A stretch of DNA of 64,000 bases from Maratus speciosus (GCA_963932465.1 OZ010788.1:666646484-666710483), one strand, 5' to 3'. Numbered from the stretch's first letter, positions 1 to 11,106 are shown. The notes: generated by a model not told the origin, from the letters alone. Program-made: numbers and translations.

Positions 1-523
1 CTGCTACTGACATCTATTTTAATATTATATTCACACCATTATTATTTAAAAATAAATTTTGTAGTACATTGAAGTGCATGTATTTGTAGCACGCGTTGTC
101 AAGAAATATGTACCATAAAGCTTATTAAAAAAAATAATGGTTAAGTTAAATAATGCTGCAAAAAGTGATACAATATCTTTATTTAGATTGACGAACGTTT
201 CATCGCACAAACGGTGACATTTTCAAAAATTATTCATGATAGAAATATTTTCACAAAAATTTAAAAACAATAACTTGGCAAACAATGTCACGAGACATCA
301 TGCATAATGAAAATCAGTGCAAACATAAAATAAAATGAAATTGGATATTTGTGAGCGTGGATTAATTTTTACTATTGTTACTAAAATTGCATAACATCTC
401 TTTCCATATTTTAGATAAATCAAGGGACACTGAATCATTGCAAATATTCTCGTTGTGTAAAAATATCGGTATTGATTCCGGGTAATGGGTGGTAAATAAA
501 ATCTTGATGGATAAATTAATCTG
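1..523. other. AT-rich flank of the Penelope-like relic
   Basis: No gene is visible. The part next to 524 lies downstream of the minus-strand Penelope-like tail and is probably its 3' untranslated region. The rest shows no repeat that recurs in this window. Confidence 0.4.
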
Positions 524-739
524 CTACTTTAAAAGTCGTAAATCGATCTGTAAAGGTTCTTTGCTGCATAATCTGGCCAAAGCTGTGATTCCCCTGTTGT
601 ATTTAATGTCTGCTATATGTTCTTCGATTCTAGTTTTAAGTTTTCTGCTTGACATACCTATATAAAACTGCATTGTCCCATATTCTTTAGGGAAAGGTAT
701 TTTGTATACTTCTAATAAACGGTTTGATTCAATTGGAAT
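524..739 (-). pseudogene. Penelope-like element, GIY-YIG endonuclease tail (fragment)
   Basis: On the minus strand an open stretch of about 70 codons runs from 739 to a TAG at 526-524. It carries the pattern KIPFPKEYG, then FYIGMSSRKLKTRIEEH, then an aliphatic tail with a free Cys. This fits the C-terminal GIY-YIG nuclease of Penelope-like retroelements (YIG, then a KTR..EH helix). A stop sits just upstream of the first residue. A short collinear but frameshifted piece lies at about 900-790, so the copy is 5'-truncated and dead. The family match is from memory of PLE C-termini. A free-standing GIY-YIG gene is less likely because the frame is broken. Confidence 0.7.
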
Positions 740-1495
740 CTATTTTCCTTCATACTATATATTTTAATTTCATGGAAGGTTTTGCAACAATACTTATTAT
801 ACATGCTGTTAAAAAATAATGGTGTACATATTTTTTTTTTACACGCTCATTTTTAATACCAGATATATGGACTTTTGTCTTATGTGCTTTAAAAAGTTCT
901 CGTTTCATGTTCCAAGTGTCAAAGTGTATGAGAAAGATTTTTGTTTTGAAAAATTAGTGGGAGATAGGAATTAAAAATAGCCGTCAGTGGCATCCCTGTA
1001 TTAGTGAAATGATTCTTTATTCAGAAATTCCAAATTCATTCTAGAAATTTTTTAATACTAATTTTTTTTTTCTTCTTCACGGATCGTCAAACATTCAATA
1101 AAATAACTTACTTTTTTGGAATTAGAATTTCTGAATATAAAAAATATCCGCCATATTTGACAACACAGGGAAATTTTGTAAGTACTAACATCTCACTAAA
1201 AAGGTTCTCACAAGAAAAAATTGCAAGATTGTTTGTTTAAAATAATTATATTTAATGACAGATTAAATAAGGTCGGCAGGCAATAAGGTAAATAAGCAGG
1301 ACGAATTATATTACTTCAATAAAGTAATGTTAATCAAGAAATTCGAATTTTTAAAAAGTAGAGAACTGGTAACACAGCATAAACGTAAAATAATAATAAT
1401 AATAATAATAATAATAAGTCTAAAATTGTACGTCAAACGTGACAAAAGTGATGCTTTTGTACTCTAACTAGTTTTTAAAATATTCAGTTCTTGGT
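740..1495. other. Decayed repeat sequence with (AAT)n
   Basis: About 790-930 may be the linker region of the same Penelope-like copy, in another frame. A trinucleotide (AAT)n run occupies about 1389-1418. The motif AACTGGTAACAC..GCATAAACG at about 1363 recurs at about 2024, so the neighbourhood holds a short local duplication. No gene is seen. Confidence 0.45.
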
Positions 1496-1499
1496 TGCA

Positions 1500-1852
1500 A
1501 AAATGAACGAATACAAAATCATACAATTTGAAATGACTCCACAAAATTTTGCAACAATTATATATTTAAAATTTCAGACCATTCGGAAGGCTGTAACATC
1601 ATTAAAATGCACTTGCAATAATTTATCCCCATTGACCATAATGTAATGGAAAACTTTTGACTGCCCCTGTCATTAAACTATACATCAGATTTTCAGAAAA
1701 TCTGAAATGACTCGACAAAATTTTGCAACAATTACATGTTTAAAATTTCAGACCATTCGGTTGGGTAGTTTTTGCTCAGTTATATGCGGACAGACGGACA
1801 GAACGACGACTATAGGTGCTACGTATTTATATAATTACGAACGCACCTAAAA
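1500..1852 (-). repeat. D-1 dispersed repeat, 5' part, minus strand
   Basis: This is the reverse complement of the heads of the D-1 copies at 28081 and 34552. It contains the complement of TTAGGTGCGTTCGTAAT at 1837-1852, a (GTCT)-like stretch, and the block TGACTCGACAAAATTTTGCAA at 1707. A second partial copy of that block lies at about 1531. A solitary terminus (TTACGAACGCACCTAA) recurs at about 2000. The class is unknown; similar heads are common in RTE-derived or Helitron-like non-autonomous repeats. Confidence 0.55.
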
Positions 1853-2189
1853 AGTGGAAACTACCAGTATTTTATTCTAGAAAATACGTGGAATAATATA
1901 AAGGATTAAAGAAAGCGAATTTCTCTTTAACAAAATACTGGTATTTAACACCCTTTTGACTGTGTTTGTCCCTGACCACTCGCCACCCTGTAATATATTT
2001 ACGAACGCACCTAAAAAGTAACGAACTGGTAACACTGCATAAACGTAAAATAACAATAATAATAGTGCTATGGGACTGATTAAAGTACAAAAGCGAATTT
2101 AAATTTCTTTTCTTATTTACAAATTTCAGAGCAATTATAAATATCTCAGCACGAAATAATATTTATTAATTATTTCAGTACTCGAAAGA

Positions 2190-2480
2190 GCCTTCCTCTC
2201 GAAGCAACAAATTTCAATTATAAACACATTACTTCCTTTTCATTTCACTGAAGACAGTAAGGAGGGTGGAGTGAAGGGAATCACTTTTGGTGTTTAGTTT
2301 GGGGACGGACGAGATGTACTTCTATCAGAAGAGATTTCTAAGACTATGTCTAAGTTATTGTAACAGACACTCTCATTACCCAAATAACATTATGGCCGTC
2401 AGAGTTTCAGACTGAAACACACTTCTGTTTTACGAATTGTACACGAACTGTTTACTTCGTATAGAAGATGAATATCAAAA
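2190..2480 (+). repeat. Mod-A partial copy
   Basis: This is a degenerate match to the centre of the two longer Mod-A copies at 3240 and 4735. It shares the order TTCAATTA.AAA, CATTAC, ACTGAAGA...GGA, CACTTT, TGATTTAG.., then GGTGGA. It suggests that the local duplication once had at least three members. Confidence 0.4.
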
Positions 2481-2862
2481 CACAAATATGATTGAGGACT
2501 GTAAATAAGGTATATACTTATCCGGGAAGATTTGATGATCGAAGAAAAATACAGTGTCAAAAGTGGGTGTTATGATTAAACGAAAGTTAGCAAAATTTTT
2601 AATAAGGAACTTCAAACCCTAAATCATGCATATCATTTAATGATAGACGTTATTACCAATTAGAAAAACCTTTTGGAAACATTAAAATTTCATTAAAAAT
2701 TAATTACTACCAAAAAAAAGAAAGTTATAAGAAATGACATGAAATATTTTGACTACAAATTTAATGTAGGTACTGCGAGACTATTTTTATGGCTCCTCTA
2801 AGATATGGTTACCCAAATACCCATCCAAAGGGGTGCATTGCGATGGGTATCCCATCAATGTA

Positions 2863-3069
2863 TTAACACTAGAACTCCCGGAAATTTTACTCAACTTTGA
2901 TAAAAATATTTGACACCAGAATTTTACTTAAAATTATTTGACTGATTTATTTAACGTAAATCTGCGTGGTTTAAATTTAACTTATTTTATGAAAGAATTT
3001 CTGGTTCCAGTTGACATTTAATCGTATGGTGGGAGTCGGATAGACTCCTTCCGGGCGTTCTAGTGTTAA
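2863..3069 (+). mobile_element. TTAA-3 MITE copy 1
   Basis: A 207-bp element bounded by TTAA on both sides. It starts TTAACACTAGAACTCCCGG and ends CCGGGCGTTCTAGTGTTAA, so the inverted ends match for about 16 bp. Inside lie ACACCAGAATTTTACTTAA and, near the other end, TTTCTGGTTCC. TTAA targets and short TTAACMC ends are the signature of piggyBac-type non-autonomous elements. There is no coding capacity. Confidence 0.75.
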
Positions 3070-3239
3070 TTAATTACCTCTTTACTCTAATAGTAACTCA
3101 TTTTTTATCGTTCTTTTTTTTATTTTTTTAAGATTCTCTAATGCCTCTGCAATACGAATCACCTCTCAACTGGATGCGAAGTTGCCCAGCTACTAGGAAA
3201 AAAGTTCAAAAGCTGCTTACATTGTCTGTTGTTCCATCA

Positions 3240-3870
3240 TTTTATTTAAGAAAACTATTTAAACTGTCTGGTAACAATTTGGAATTTTTAAATAAAAATT
3301 CCTCCAGATTTAGCAACACTGCCTGTATAACATCGTTCAATTGGCGAAACAAAACACATTGTGAACATATTTAATATAAAATATGAAAACACACACTTGG
3401 AAAATTATAAGTAATGATTTAAATATTTCGGATAATTTTTAGAATTTTTATTATTTATAATAGATGCATAAAATTTTCTTTGAGACAACCATTTTCAATT
3501 ACAAATCCATTACTCCATTCTTATTTTAAACTGAAGAAGGAAACCACTTTGAGTACTTGATTTAGAAAGGGGCGGGTGGAGATGAAAACACGCAAATCAA
3601 CTTGAGATCTGGAAAGAGTAAATGGCTAAGCTCTAGTAAATGACAATCCCGTTTGCCAAATAAACTGATAGCAGTCATAGAAACCTTCATATGCAAAATG
3701 GATATTAAAATCGGGAAAAACAACTACAGAAAGGGATGATAATGAAAGGAAAAACCGGTAATTGGGTTTACTTAGATCATCTTCAAAGGAAAAGTGAGTT
3801 GCGTTTATTGAAATAATCTTCAAAGAAAGATATGAATATTCTTTCATCTATGAGTAACGCAAGACAACAA
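3240..3870 (+). repeat. Mod-A copy 1 (local direct duplication)
   Basis: About 620 bp repeated in direct orientation at 4735-5340, with clear similarity throughout and few indels. Shared landmarks are CTGGTAACAATTT, CCAGATTTAGCAACA, the block AAGCTCTAGTAAATGACAATC, and ATATTAAAATCGGGAAAAAC. No conserved reading frame survives in both copies. Position and spacing suggest a local segmental duplication rather than transposition, because no terminal repeats were found. Confidence 0.7.
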
Positions 3871-4175
3871 GTTTTATTCTTTGTTACTGAATTATTACTC
3901 ACGGTTCCCTGTTACAACATACTCAATCTTTCTGGATGATGCATATATATACAGTGTTGCCAAATCTGCGGGATTTTTTATCCAGAAATTCCAAGTTCAC
4001 ACCAAAAAATATTGTATGGTATTTTTTTTTTTATTAAATTCACGCAATAGGAACGATAGAATAATCTAAATGCTGTTCTGGATTAAACAGTTGCGGAGCA
4101 ACTTAACGTATAATTTAAAGGTGGTTCGACTAAGTGAGGTCTATGGAGTCATGAGATAAAATTGTTTAAGTGTGG

Positions 4176-4619
4176 TTAACACGTTAAGCGCCACGTCAGT
4201 CAAAGGTGACTGACACTGAACTTTCCGTTTAAAACGTGCCATTCACCAATGACTGACGGTCTAAAATATGATATAAAACTAAATATATATATATATATAT
4301 ATTGTTTTAAGTAATTACTGAAAATTTATTTAAAATTCATTTACCTTTTACTTATTACAGGATTATACTTTCTTAAAAATTACCGTAATTTCCGGTGTAT
4401 AGCCCGCAGATCAAACAATTTAGTTTGGACCCAGAAATTTTATTCAGTATTTGAAGACCAATATTTACCGTGATCTAAAACGTTACATTGTACTTTAAAA
4501 CATTTCTGGGTGGAAACACGATTGTTTGATCCGCGGGCTATACACCAGAAATTAAGGTACTTAAAATATTGTAAATTTTTCAGCTTCAGTGTCAGTCACC
4601 GAAGCCCTCAACATGTTAA
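4176..4619. mobile_element. TTAA-15 element with nested foldback
   Basis: Bounded by TTAA at 4176 and 4616. The left end TTAACACGTTAAGCGCC and right end AACATGTTAA are partly inverted. A 15-bp subterminal block (GTGACTGACACTGAA) is repeated exactly in inverse near the right end. The interior carries an (AT)n run at about 4283-4302 and an inserted hairpin at 4381-4559. Confidence 0.65.
4381..4559. mobile_element. Foldback MITE, TACCGTAATTTCCGG ends
   Basis: A 179-bp near-palindrome. The left arm TACCGTAATTTCCGGTGTAT and AGCCCGCAGATCAAACAAT is answered by ATTGTTTGATCCGCGGGCTA and TACACCAGAAATTAAGGTA. Inner blocks (CCCAGAAAT / ATTTCTGGG) also pair. From memory, ends close to TACCGTATTTTCCGG occur on MITEs in many animals. 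The element sits inside TTAA-15. Confidence 0.75.
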
Positions 4620-4734
4620 TCCACATTAAAGATAAAAACTATGCTCTAATGAGGTGAGAGTGAATGAAATACTTAAAAGTTCAACAATAAAAATTTAACT
4701 ATAATAAACGGAATAGTTAGCATTTTATTACAAA

Positions 4735-5340
4735 AACTGATTAAACTTTCTGGCAACAATTTTAAAATTTCTAAAAAACATTTCTCCAGATTTAGCAACA
4801 TTGCTTTTAAAACATCGTTAAAATGGCGAAATAAAAAACTTTGTGAACGTATTTAAATTAAAACATGAAATTACACACTGGCAAAAATATAAGTAATGAT
4901 TTAAATATTTTTGATAATTATTAGAATTTTTAATATTTATAAGAGATGCATATAATTTTCTCAGACACAACCATTTTCAATTACAAACTACTCCCTGTTT
5001 ATTTTACACTGATGAAGGAGATCACTTTAAATACTTAATTTAGGAAGAGCGGGAAGATGAAAACACCCGGATCAACTTGAGACCTCGAAAGAGTAAATGG
5101 TTAAGCTCTAGTAAATGACAATCCCGTTTGCCAAATAAACTGATAGCAGTCATAGAAACCTTCATACACAAAATGGATATTAAAATCGGGAAAAACAACT
5201 ACAGAAATGGATAATAATGAAAGGAAAAACCGGTAATTGAATTTATTAAGATAATCTTCAAAGAAAAACTGAGTTGCGTTTATTTAAATAAGCTTCAGAG
5301 AAAAACATGATTCTTTCATTAACGAGTGATGCAATTACAG
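4735..5340 (+). repeat. Mod-A copy 2
   Basis: Direct repeat of 3240-3870. It keeps the AAATGACAATCCCGTTTGCC block and the CATAGAAACCTTCATA block almost unchanged, while the 3' quarter has drifted. TTAA-15 lies between the two copies. Confidence 0.7.
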
Positions 5341-5381
5341 TAAGTTTTATGTTGTTAACTCATTGTTAAGTCAAGCTTTGT

Positions 5382-5588
5382 TTACTCATTAAAGCCGGTT
5401 GGCAAGAAAACTTGCTATATAAGGCGAACAAAACTTTTAAATTTGAATACCAATATTTTAGATCGGGAATTTTCACATTATCTAATTTCAAATTTTGAGC
5501 GATTAAATAATTCAAAATTACAATGTGGAAAAAACTGGTGTCGAAGAATTAAAAGAAGTGTGAAAGAAAATCGTCCTTAGTGGGTTAA
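5382..5588 (-). mobile_element. TTAA-12 MITE copy 1
   Basis: Collinear with 43114-43310: CATTAAAGCCGGT, then a TAAATTTGAATACCA block, then GGTGTCGAAGAATTAAAAGA, ending GTGGGTTAATGAG. The right TTAA is intact (5585-5588) and the left has decayed to TTAC. It has an ACCARTATTTT motif and no coding capacity. Confidence 0.65.
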
Positions 5589-5766
5589 TGAGTTATTTAT
5601 CATTTTTATATCATAAAATATGTTTTTTGAACGACAAAAACAACAGCAGCAGCAACAAAAATACATAAACTGTAAAAAACAGTGAAATGAAAGTCTAAAG
5701 TTATAGTACTCTCATCTATAGATGAGAATACTACAACACATAAAATTGAAAAGCACTGCCCGTTGG

Positions 5767-5943
5767 CAGGGGTCGTACATGTCCTGAAATTTCAAGATCA
5801 GGAAATTCTTTGGTACCAGCATTTTCTTATAGAAAATCTCTTCTTAAATAAGGCGAAATTTTGCGCGTTTAATCTATATTTATTTTTCCATAAAAAAATA
5901 CAAATATTTGTACTGAAAAATTCCCTTAAGCGTACGACCCCTG
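5767..5943. mobile_element. CAG-2 foldback MITE with 6-bp duplication
   Basis: Ends are CAGGGGTCGTACATG and CGTACGACCCCTG. The six bases CGTTGG stand immediately before the left end and immediately after the right end, so the target duplication is 6 bp. The interior has TAAATAAGGCGAAATTTTGCG. A decayed relative lies at about 38670-38790. The ends look hAT-like, but hAT elements usually duplicate 8 bp; some clades duplicate 5 or 6. Confidence 0.7.
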
Positions 5944-6268
5944 CGTTGGGCGAAGTCACGCTTATCTAAAATATGCTCACTGGAGTCTCCCGAACTCAAC
6001 AATAAAAATAAAAGCTACAAAAATGTTTCGTACTGAACTGATTATTTTTAGGCTAATTCCATGCGTACTTGTAGTGTAAGTCACATAGTTTCAAATTTAT
6101 ATAATGTTCGCTACCAGAATTTTAGAACTGAAAATTTGACTTATTTTATCGGAGATATCTCATTAATTGAATAAAGCCAAGAAAACTTATTGAATATAAC
6201 GGTGGCCAGATATCAGCTGTGTGACTTACACTACAAAGACCCATGGAATTAGCCTTTTAACGATAGTC

Positions 6269-6479
6269 TTAACCCCTTGAGGGGCGGTGGGATATATTAC
6301 ATTCCACCTAAGTATAATTAAAATTCGGCCCAGAAACTTTTAATTAAATTTTGCTTTTATAACTTTGGGGCAAAAGAGCTAATAAATTGCTGTTCCTTCT
6401 TTTGAAATAAAATTTTTCCAAATTTCCGGTGAGAATTCTGCATTACACAAACGCAATTGCTTGCCTCTCAAAGGGTTAA
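6269..6479 (+). mobile_element. TTAA-2 MITE copy 1
   Basis: A 211-bp element. TTAACCCCTTGAGGGGCGG opens it and GCCTCTCAAAGGGTTAA closes it, with TTAA on each side. The signature next to the left end is GGGATATATTACATTCCACC, a short palindrome. It has a subterminal CCGGTGAGAATTC block at the other side. Confidence 0.8.
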
Positions 6480-6539
6480 AGAACTCCAATGATACTGAGA
6501 ATAATAGAAATAATTTTTTTTAGAAACAATACAAATATA

Positions 6540-7050
6540 TTTCTATTCAAATATCTTCTTCTTTCAATAACACTTAACGATGTCATGATCTTTATCATGC
6601 AATAACACTGCAGCTTCACAAAAAGCATTCAAATTCGGATAAAGAAAATAAATAGTTCCAATGAAAAATGGAGTTCATAAAATCCCTAGAACTTCTCCAA
6701 TAAAAGCCCTAAATTCTACACTTTCAACAGATAAATAACCAAACTCTTTTGTTGGAGATCTTCATCCTTTTGCCTCCTCCATTAACAGGTGATAGATGTG
6801 TTAGAAGCATTACAAACTGAACAAGGTTCCTTGCATTCTTCGCAGGTAATGCAATGTCGAATTTTCGCTGATACAGCAGACTTAATTTGTCGGGGCTATC
6901 ATTTACTCAGCCGACTGACTCAGCTACAGTTTCTTTCCTAGATAAGTAATGTAAACTTGGCTGACACGTCTCTGGGATATTAAGGTAACCTGGGATAAAT
7001 GGCTGGGGAAAACGTGGGTGCAGGTGGTTTGCTTTCCAAAGAAGCTTACC
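6540..7050 (-). repeat. Mod-B copy 1 (local direct duplication)
   Basis: About 500 bp repeated at 7880-8370 and 10225-10646, all in the same orientation. Landmarks are AAATTCTACACTTTC, TGATAGATGTGTTAG, the block GTAATGCAATGTCGAATT, and TAGATAAGTAATGTAAACTT. On the minus strand copy 2 has a 92-codon open stretch after an acceptor-like CCCCAG. In this copy that frame has a TGA at 6909-6907, so it is not a working exon here. Confidence 0.65.
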
Positions 7051-7376
7051 TAAAAGGAGAAAATCTTTTTTTAAAATCAGTCTTTTTTAGCAATTAATCT
7101 TCTAAATATAATGCGTATGGAATTATACAGGCAATTTTGAGTCACATTTGCATAACTGCCAACGCCCACCCCCACCCAAAATGTTTTTATAAAGAAAATA
7201 CGTTAACTTATAATAACTATACAACGAGAAACATTTCCTTAAATAAATTTTCTTCACCAAATTACATTTATATGACTTGAAAATTTGACGCATCATTATT
7301 AAAAAGTAGATGTCTGGATTTTAGCAGCTTTTGACAAAGTAAAAACTGTATGCACTCTTGGTATGCTTATACACTA

Positions 7377-7810
7377 CGAGGCTGTTCTAAAATCCAAACC
7401 TGCTACATTCAATTGTATTCGTATTATAGACATGTTTTTTTCTGTTGTATTCGTATTATAGACACATTTTTAAATTTATTTTTGTTCGTATTCATATGAA
7501 ATTTCCACGTACTTTTATTCAAAAACTATATAATTGAAAAGCGTTTCCATTTCCGTTAAAATCAGCAGCTTTTTTGGGAAATATTACCAAAGTTGGCGTT
7601 TTGAATCCTATTTCGCAAACTACAACATGGGAAAGTGAAATCAGAACCGTAGCTCCAAGCTGTAGGCCTGTTTTCCTACGGACGGCCCTACAACATGAGA
7701 AAGATAAAAAAACACTCGATCATAAATCACTTCACGCAAGTGTTACGCTTAAAAATGAGTCAGAAAATGTCAAAAAAATTCGCACGATTTTTTTTCTCGT
7801 AAGCTGATTT
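7377..7810. repeat. Decayed TTAA-9-like repeat
   Basis: The left part (GAGGCTGTTCTAAAATCCAAA, then TTTATTTTTGTTCG and AACTATATAATTGAA) follows the head of the TTAA-9 copies at 24362 and 46484. A short imperfect hairpin with TGTAGGCC and CTACGGACGGCCCTAC lies at about 7661-7692. An open frame here is not conserved in the other copies and is not called. Confidence 0.45.
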
Positions 7811-7879
7811 AAAGGATCAATATTATTCATAACACATGAAATAAAATTATATTCAAACATACGATACGTACGTAAATGC

Positions 7880-8370
7880 TCTTCAAATAATCTTCTTCTT
7901 TGTGCAATAATACCTAGTGATATCGCATTCTAGCTTCACAAAGACGAACAAAAACAAATTCGGATAAAGAAAATGAGCAGATCTAATGAAAAATGGAGAT
8001 CATAAAATCCCCAACACTTCCCCACTAAAAGCCCAAAATTCTACACTTTCAACAGATAAATAAGCAAACTCTTTTGTTAGAGATCTTCATCCTTTTGTTT
8101 CTTCCATTAGCTGGTGATAGATGTGTTAGGAGCATTACAAATTGAACAAGGTTCCTTGCATTCTTTGCAGGTAATGCAATGTCGAATTTTCGCTGATACG
8201 GCAGACTTAATTTGTCGGTGCTATCATTTACCCAGCCGACTGACTCAGCTACAGTTTGTTTCCTAGATAAGTAATGTAAACTTGGCTGACACGTCTCTGA
8301 GACATTAGGGTAACATGGAATAAATGACTGGGGAAAAAGTGGGCGCAGGTGGTTTGTTTTTCAAAAGGAG
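7880..8370 (-). repeat. Mod-B copy 2, holds a 92-codon minus-strand open stretch
   Basis: Closest relative of copy 1. Reading the minus strand, a pyrimidine tract ending CCCCAG (about 8333-8328) is followed by an open frame from 8327 to a TGA at 8051-8049. A possible donor GTAAATG lies inside it, after a Trp codon. In copies 1 and 3 that Trp codon is TGA. Substitutions between copies do not concentrate at third positions, so coding constraint is not shown. It could be an old exon of a duplicated gene, or chance. I recognise no domain. Confidence 0.4.
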
Positions 8371-9236
8371 CCTTTCTATTAAAAATCTTTTCTCTTCGCG
8401 GTGGTTACAAGCAATCTTTCTTAGCAATTATTCTTCTAGATATAATGCATAAAATTACTGAAGCAATTTTTAAGCACATCTGCCAACCTTCCGTTAAAAA
8501 AGCTTAAATAAAACCAAAAAGTTTAAATAATAAAATACGTTACTTTACAGCCACTAAGAAACGAGAAAATATTAAATAAATTTTCAGTACTTTACCCTTA
8601 TACCAACACCATGCTGAAATGTATGCTAATGCGCCGTTTATTTTATTCTTCATCATACAAAGTTTCTTTTATTGCAAACCGTGTCAAACATTGCAACTCT
8701 GTATTCACTGAACGTTAATATTATTATTATGTAATCGTAAGCACATTAACTTTATTAGTTTATTGTATAATATTTATTTGTTCTTTTATTTTAAGTACAT
8801 ATTTTTGCTGACATAATATAATAATTCTATAATTTTGAAATGTTATATTTTTCAAATGATCAGTTTCGCAACAGCAACGTTAACTTTTTTTTAATGTTTC
8901 ATTCGGCCCCAACTATTACGCATGGCGTCAATGGTGTTGGTGTAACGGAAAAGTATCAAAATTTTCTGCTTCAAAGTACATTTGTTTGACTTTGGGGAAA
9001 ATCAATAATGGTTTTCTGCATTTATACAGGAATTTCTGAAAGAAGATCTTGTAAATTAATCAGTGTTACTAGCCTTTTTATTTTTTTATTTTTATTTTTT
9101 TTAATTTATTTATTTATTTATTTTTTTTTTTTTTTGTATTCAGAAATTCCGAATTCATTCCAGAAATTCTGAAAAAAAGAATCTTTAAGAAATCTCGAAA
9201 TGTATGTCACTAAATAATGCAAAAATTGCTATTCGT
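8371..9236. other. AT-rich interval, no feature seen
   Basis: Homopolymer and TTTA-rich tracts near 9065-9135. I see no gene, no terminal repeats and no match to the other window repeats. Confidence 0.4.
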
Positions 9237-9400
9237 AAATTCTCGTACGAATTCGAAACGTTTGAACAAAAAAGGAGGACAAACTGGCACCCCTATACGT
9301 GCTGAATAATTGTAGAGATCATTAAATAAAGCAAAAAATTTGTATTCAAAATTTCTGGAATGAATTTGGATTTTTTGAATAAAAAGGAGTCAAACTGGTA
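9237..9400. repeat. FB-2 fragment
   Basis: It has the FB-2 signature: a TTGTATTCAAAATTTCTGG block with a sequence close to CCGAATTCATTCCAG on either side, and AAACTGGCA or AAACTGGTA at the edges. FB-2 recurs clearly at 9779, 15775 and 56664. Confidence 0.45.
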
Positions 9401-9557
9401 ACTTTCTCTTAAACAATGTTCGCAAATTTGGCGATTTTTTTAATCCAAAATTCCGAATTCTTATTAAAAATTTTGTACAGTTATTTTTGCTTTATATAAT
9501 GACAGATTATTCTTTGGATAATTAAAAAAAATGTCATATCCTGTGCTCCGTTGTCGT

Positions 9558-9764
9558 TTAACCCCTTGGGGACGAGCGACCGGTATTCGTGCCGCTTAAG
9601 ATGTTCAGAATCGGGGATTATTCTCACCAGTAAATTTTTATTCTAAATTTGCCTTATTTAATCCGAGCATATTCCCAATTCAATTAGGCAACAATTTCTG
9701 TTTTAAAAAACCGGTGATTAAAGATTAAAAATTGTGTAAAAGACGCTCGTCCCGAAGGGGTTAA
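9558..9764 (+). mobile_element. TTAA-1 MITE copy 1
   Basis: A 207-bp element flanked by TTAA. It opens TTAACCCCTTGGGGACGAGC and closes GACGCTCGTCCCGAAGGGGTTAA. The interior has CACCAGTAAATTTT and the core TTGCCTTATTTAATCCGAGC. Seven further copies lie in the window. A non-autonomous piggyBac-type element is the best fit. Confidence 0.85.
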
Positions 9765-9778
9765 AGATAGTAGTACAG

Positions 9779-9955
9779 GGCTGCCAGTTTGGCCTTCATT
9801 TTTATTCCAAAATTTCAAATTCAAACCGGAATTTCCAAAAGAAAAACTTATTTCTTAGGTAATCACGAAATCTCTATCATTAAATAAAGAAATTTTCTTA
9901 ATTTCTGGTAGAAACGCTGAATTTCTAGTTAAAAATCAAAACCAAACTGACAACC
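9779..9955. mobile_element. FB-2 foldback MITE copy 1
   Basis: The arms GCTGCCAGTTTGGCC and CCAAACTGACAACC are inverted. Inside, ACCGGAATTT faces AATTTCTGGT, and the middle is TCATTAAATAAAGAAATTTT. It lies only 14 bp after a TTAA-1 copy. Confidence 0.65.
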
Positions 9956-9962
9956 GTGTGTA

Positions 9963-10171
9963 TTAACCCTTTCAGTGTCAAGCAATTTCGTTTCTGTAAT
10001 GTTGAATTCGCACAGGACTTTTCGAAAATTTTTGTTTCAAAATAAGGAAAAACAATTTTTCAACATTTTTAACCAAGATGGCAAAAGTAAAATTTAATTA
10101 AAGTTTCTGGCGAAAATCTTGATTAAATTTAGGCGGGATATAATATATCCCACCGCCCCTGAAGAGGTTAA
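9963..10171 (-). mobile_element. TTAA-2 MITE copy 2
   Basis: The same family as 6269-6479, inverted: it opens TTAACCCTTTCAGTGTCAAG and closes ATCCCACCGCCCCTGAAGAG followed by GTTAA. TTAA is present on both sides. Confidence 0.75.
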
Positions 10172-10224
10172 GGAAACTGCAATGCTATTGATAATACTAG
10201 AAATAAAAAACTAAATTGAAGCGA

Positions 10225-10646
10225 AACTAAATGCATTTCAAATAATCTTCTTCTCCGCAAAAAAATAATGATATTGTATTCTGCCTTCACAAGAAACATT
10301 CAAATTCGAATAAAGGATATGGACAAAATCGCTTTTAGCTGGAAATAAAAAATAGGACATAAAATTCCTAGCATTTCTCCACTAAAAGTCCCAAATTCAA
10401 CACTTCCAAGTGATAAATAGGCAAACTCTTCATTTGGGGATCTTTATCCCTTCGTCTCCTCCATTAGGAGGTGATAGATGAATTAGGAGCATTACAAAAT
10501 GAACAAGGTTTCTTGCGCTCTTCGCAGGTAATGCAATGTCGAATTCTCGCTGATAGAGGAGCATTAATTTGTCGGACCTAATTTTTACTCATCCGATTGT
10601 ATCAGCAATAATTTGCTTCCTGGGTAAACAATGTAAACTTAGCTGA
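10225..10646 (-). repeat. Mod-B copy 3
   Basis: The most diverged copy. It keeps GGTAATGCAATGTCGAATTC and GTAAACTTAGCTGATT. A TTAA-3-like element begins at 10647, exactly where homology to copies 1 and 2 stops, so the copy was cut by that insertion. Confidence 0.65.
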
Positions 10647-10904
10647 TTAAACCCGGACTTCCCGGGGTAAAAAACATAGGTAAAACCCCTCATATATATT
10701 ATTTTTTATATTGGCAATTTTACTGAAGTTTTATAAAAATATATTTCACACCAGAATGTTTATATAGAACTATTTAACTTATATAATTAGTCTATTTTGG
10801 CATTTTAAACAATTATCATACCTTATAAAATTTTTTTGGTTCGAATCGATTATTATCAATTTGGCACGGGTTAAGATAACCCCTAATGGCGATTCTAGTG
10901 TTAA
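10647..10904 (+). mobile_element. TTAA-3 MITE copy 2 (diverged)
   Basis: TTAA flanks at 10647 and 10901. The left end is TTAAACCCGGACTTCCCGG and the right end GGCGATTCTAGTGTTAA. Inside is ACTGAAGTTTTATAAAAA and ACACCAGAATGTTT. It is longer than copy 1 (258 bp), with some internal change. Confidence 0.6.
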
Positions 10905-11106
10905 CGTCCGCTTTTTCTACGCATACTAAAAACATAGCGATGAATGTGGTATTTTTCGAAAGGTTCTGGAAGCGGTTTTTGACGTAGTATACTTAAAGCT
11001 CGTTAAAACAAATTGTTCGATTGATTAAATAAATAAATATAATGCAAATAATGAAAAAAAGCATTAGTAACTAATAGTAAAAATTACGGCGAGAAAGCTT
11101 CGCATG

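Noticed and set aside
6841..6900. Cys-rich minus-strand peptide (CITCEECKEPCSVC) in Mod-B
   Set aside because: Attractive pattern, but between copies most changes fall on first codon positions in this frame and two of the cysteines are not kept in all three copies.
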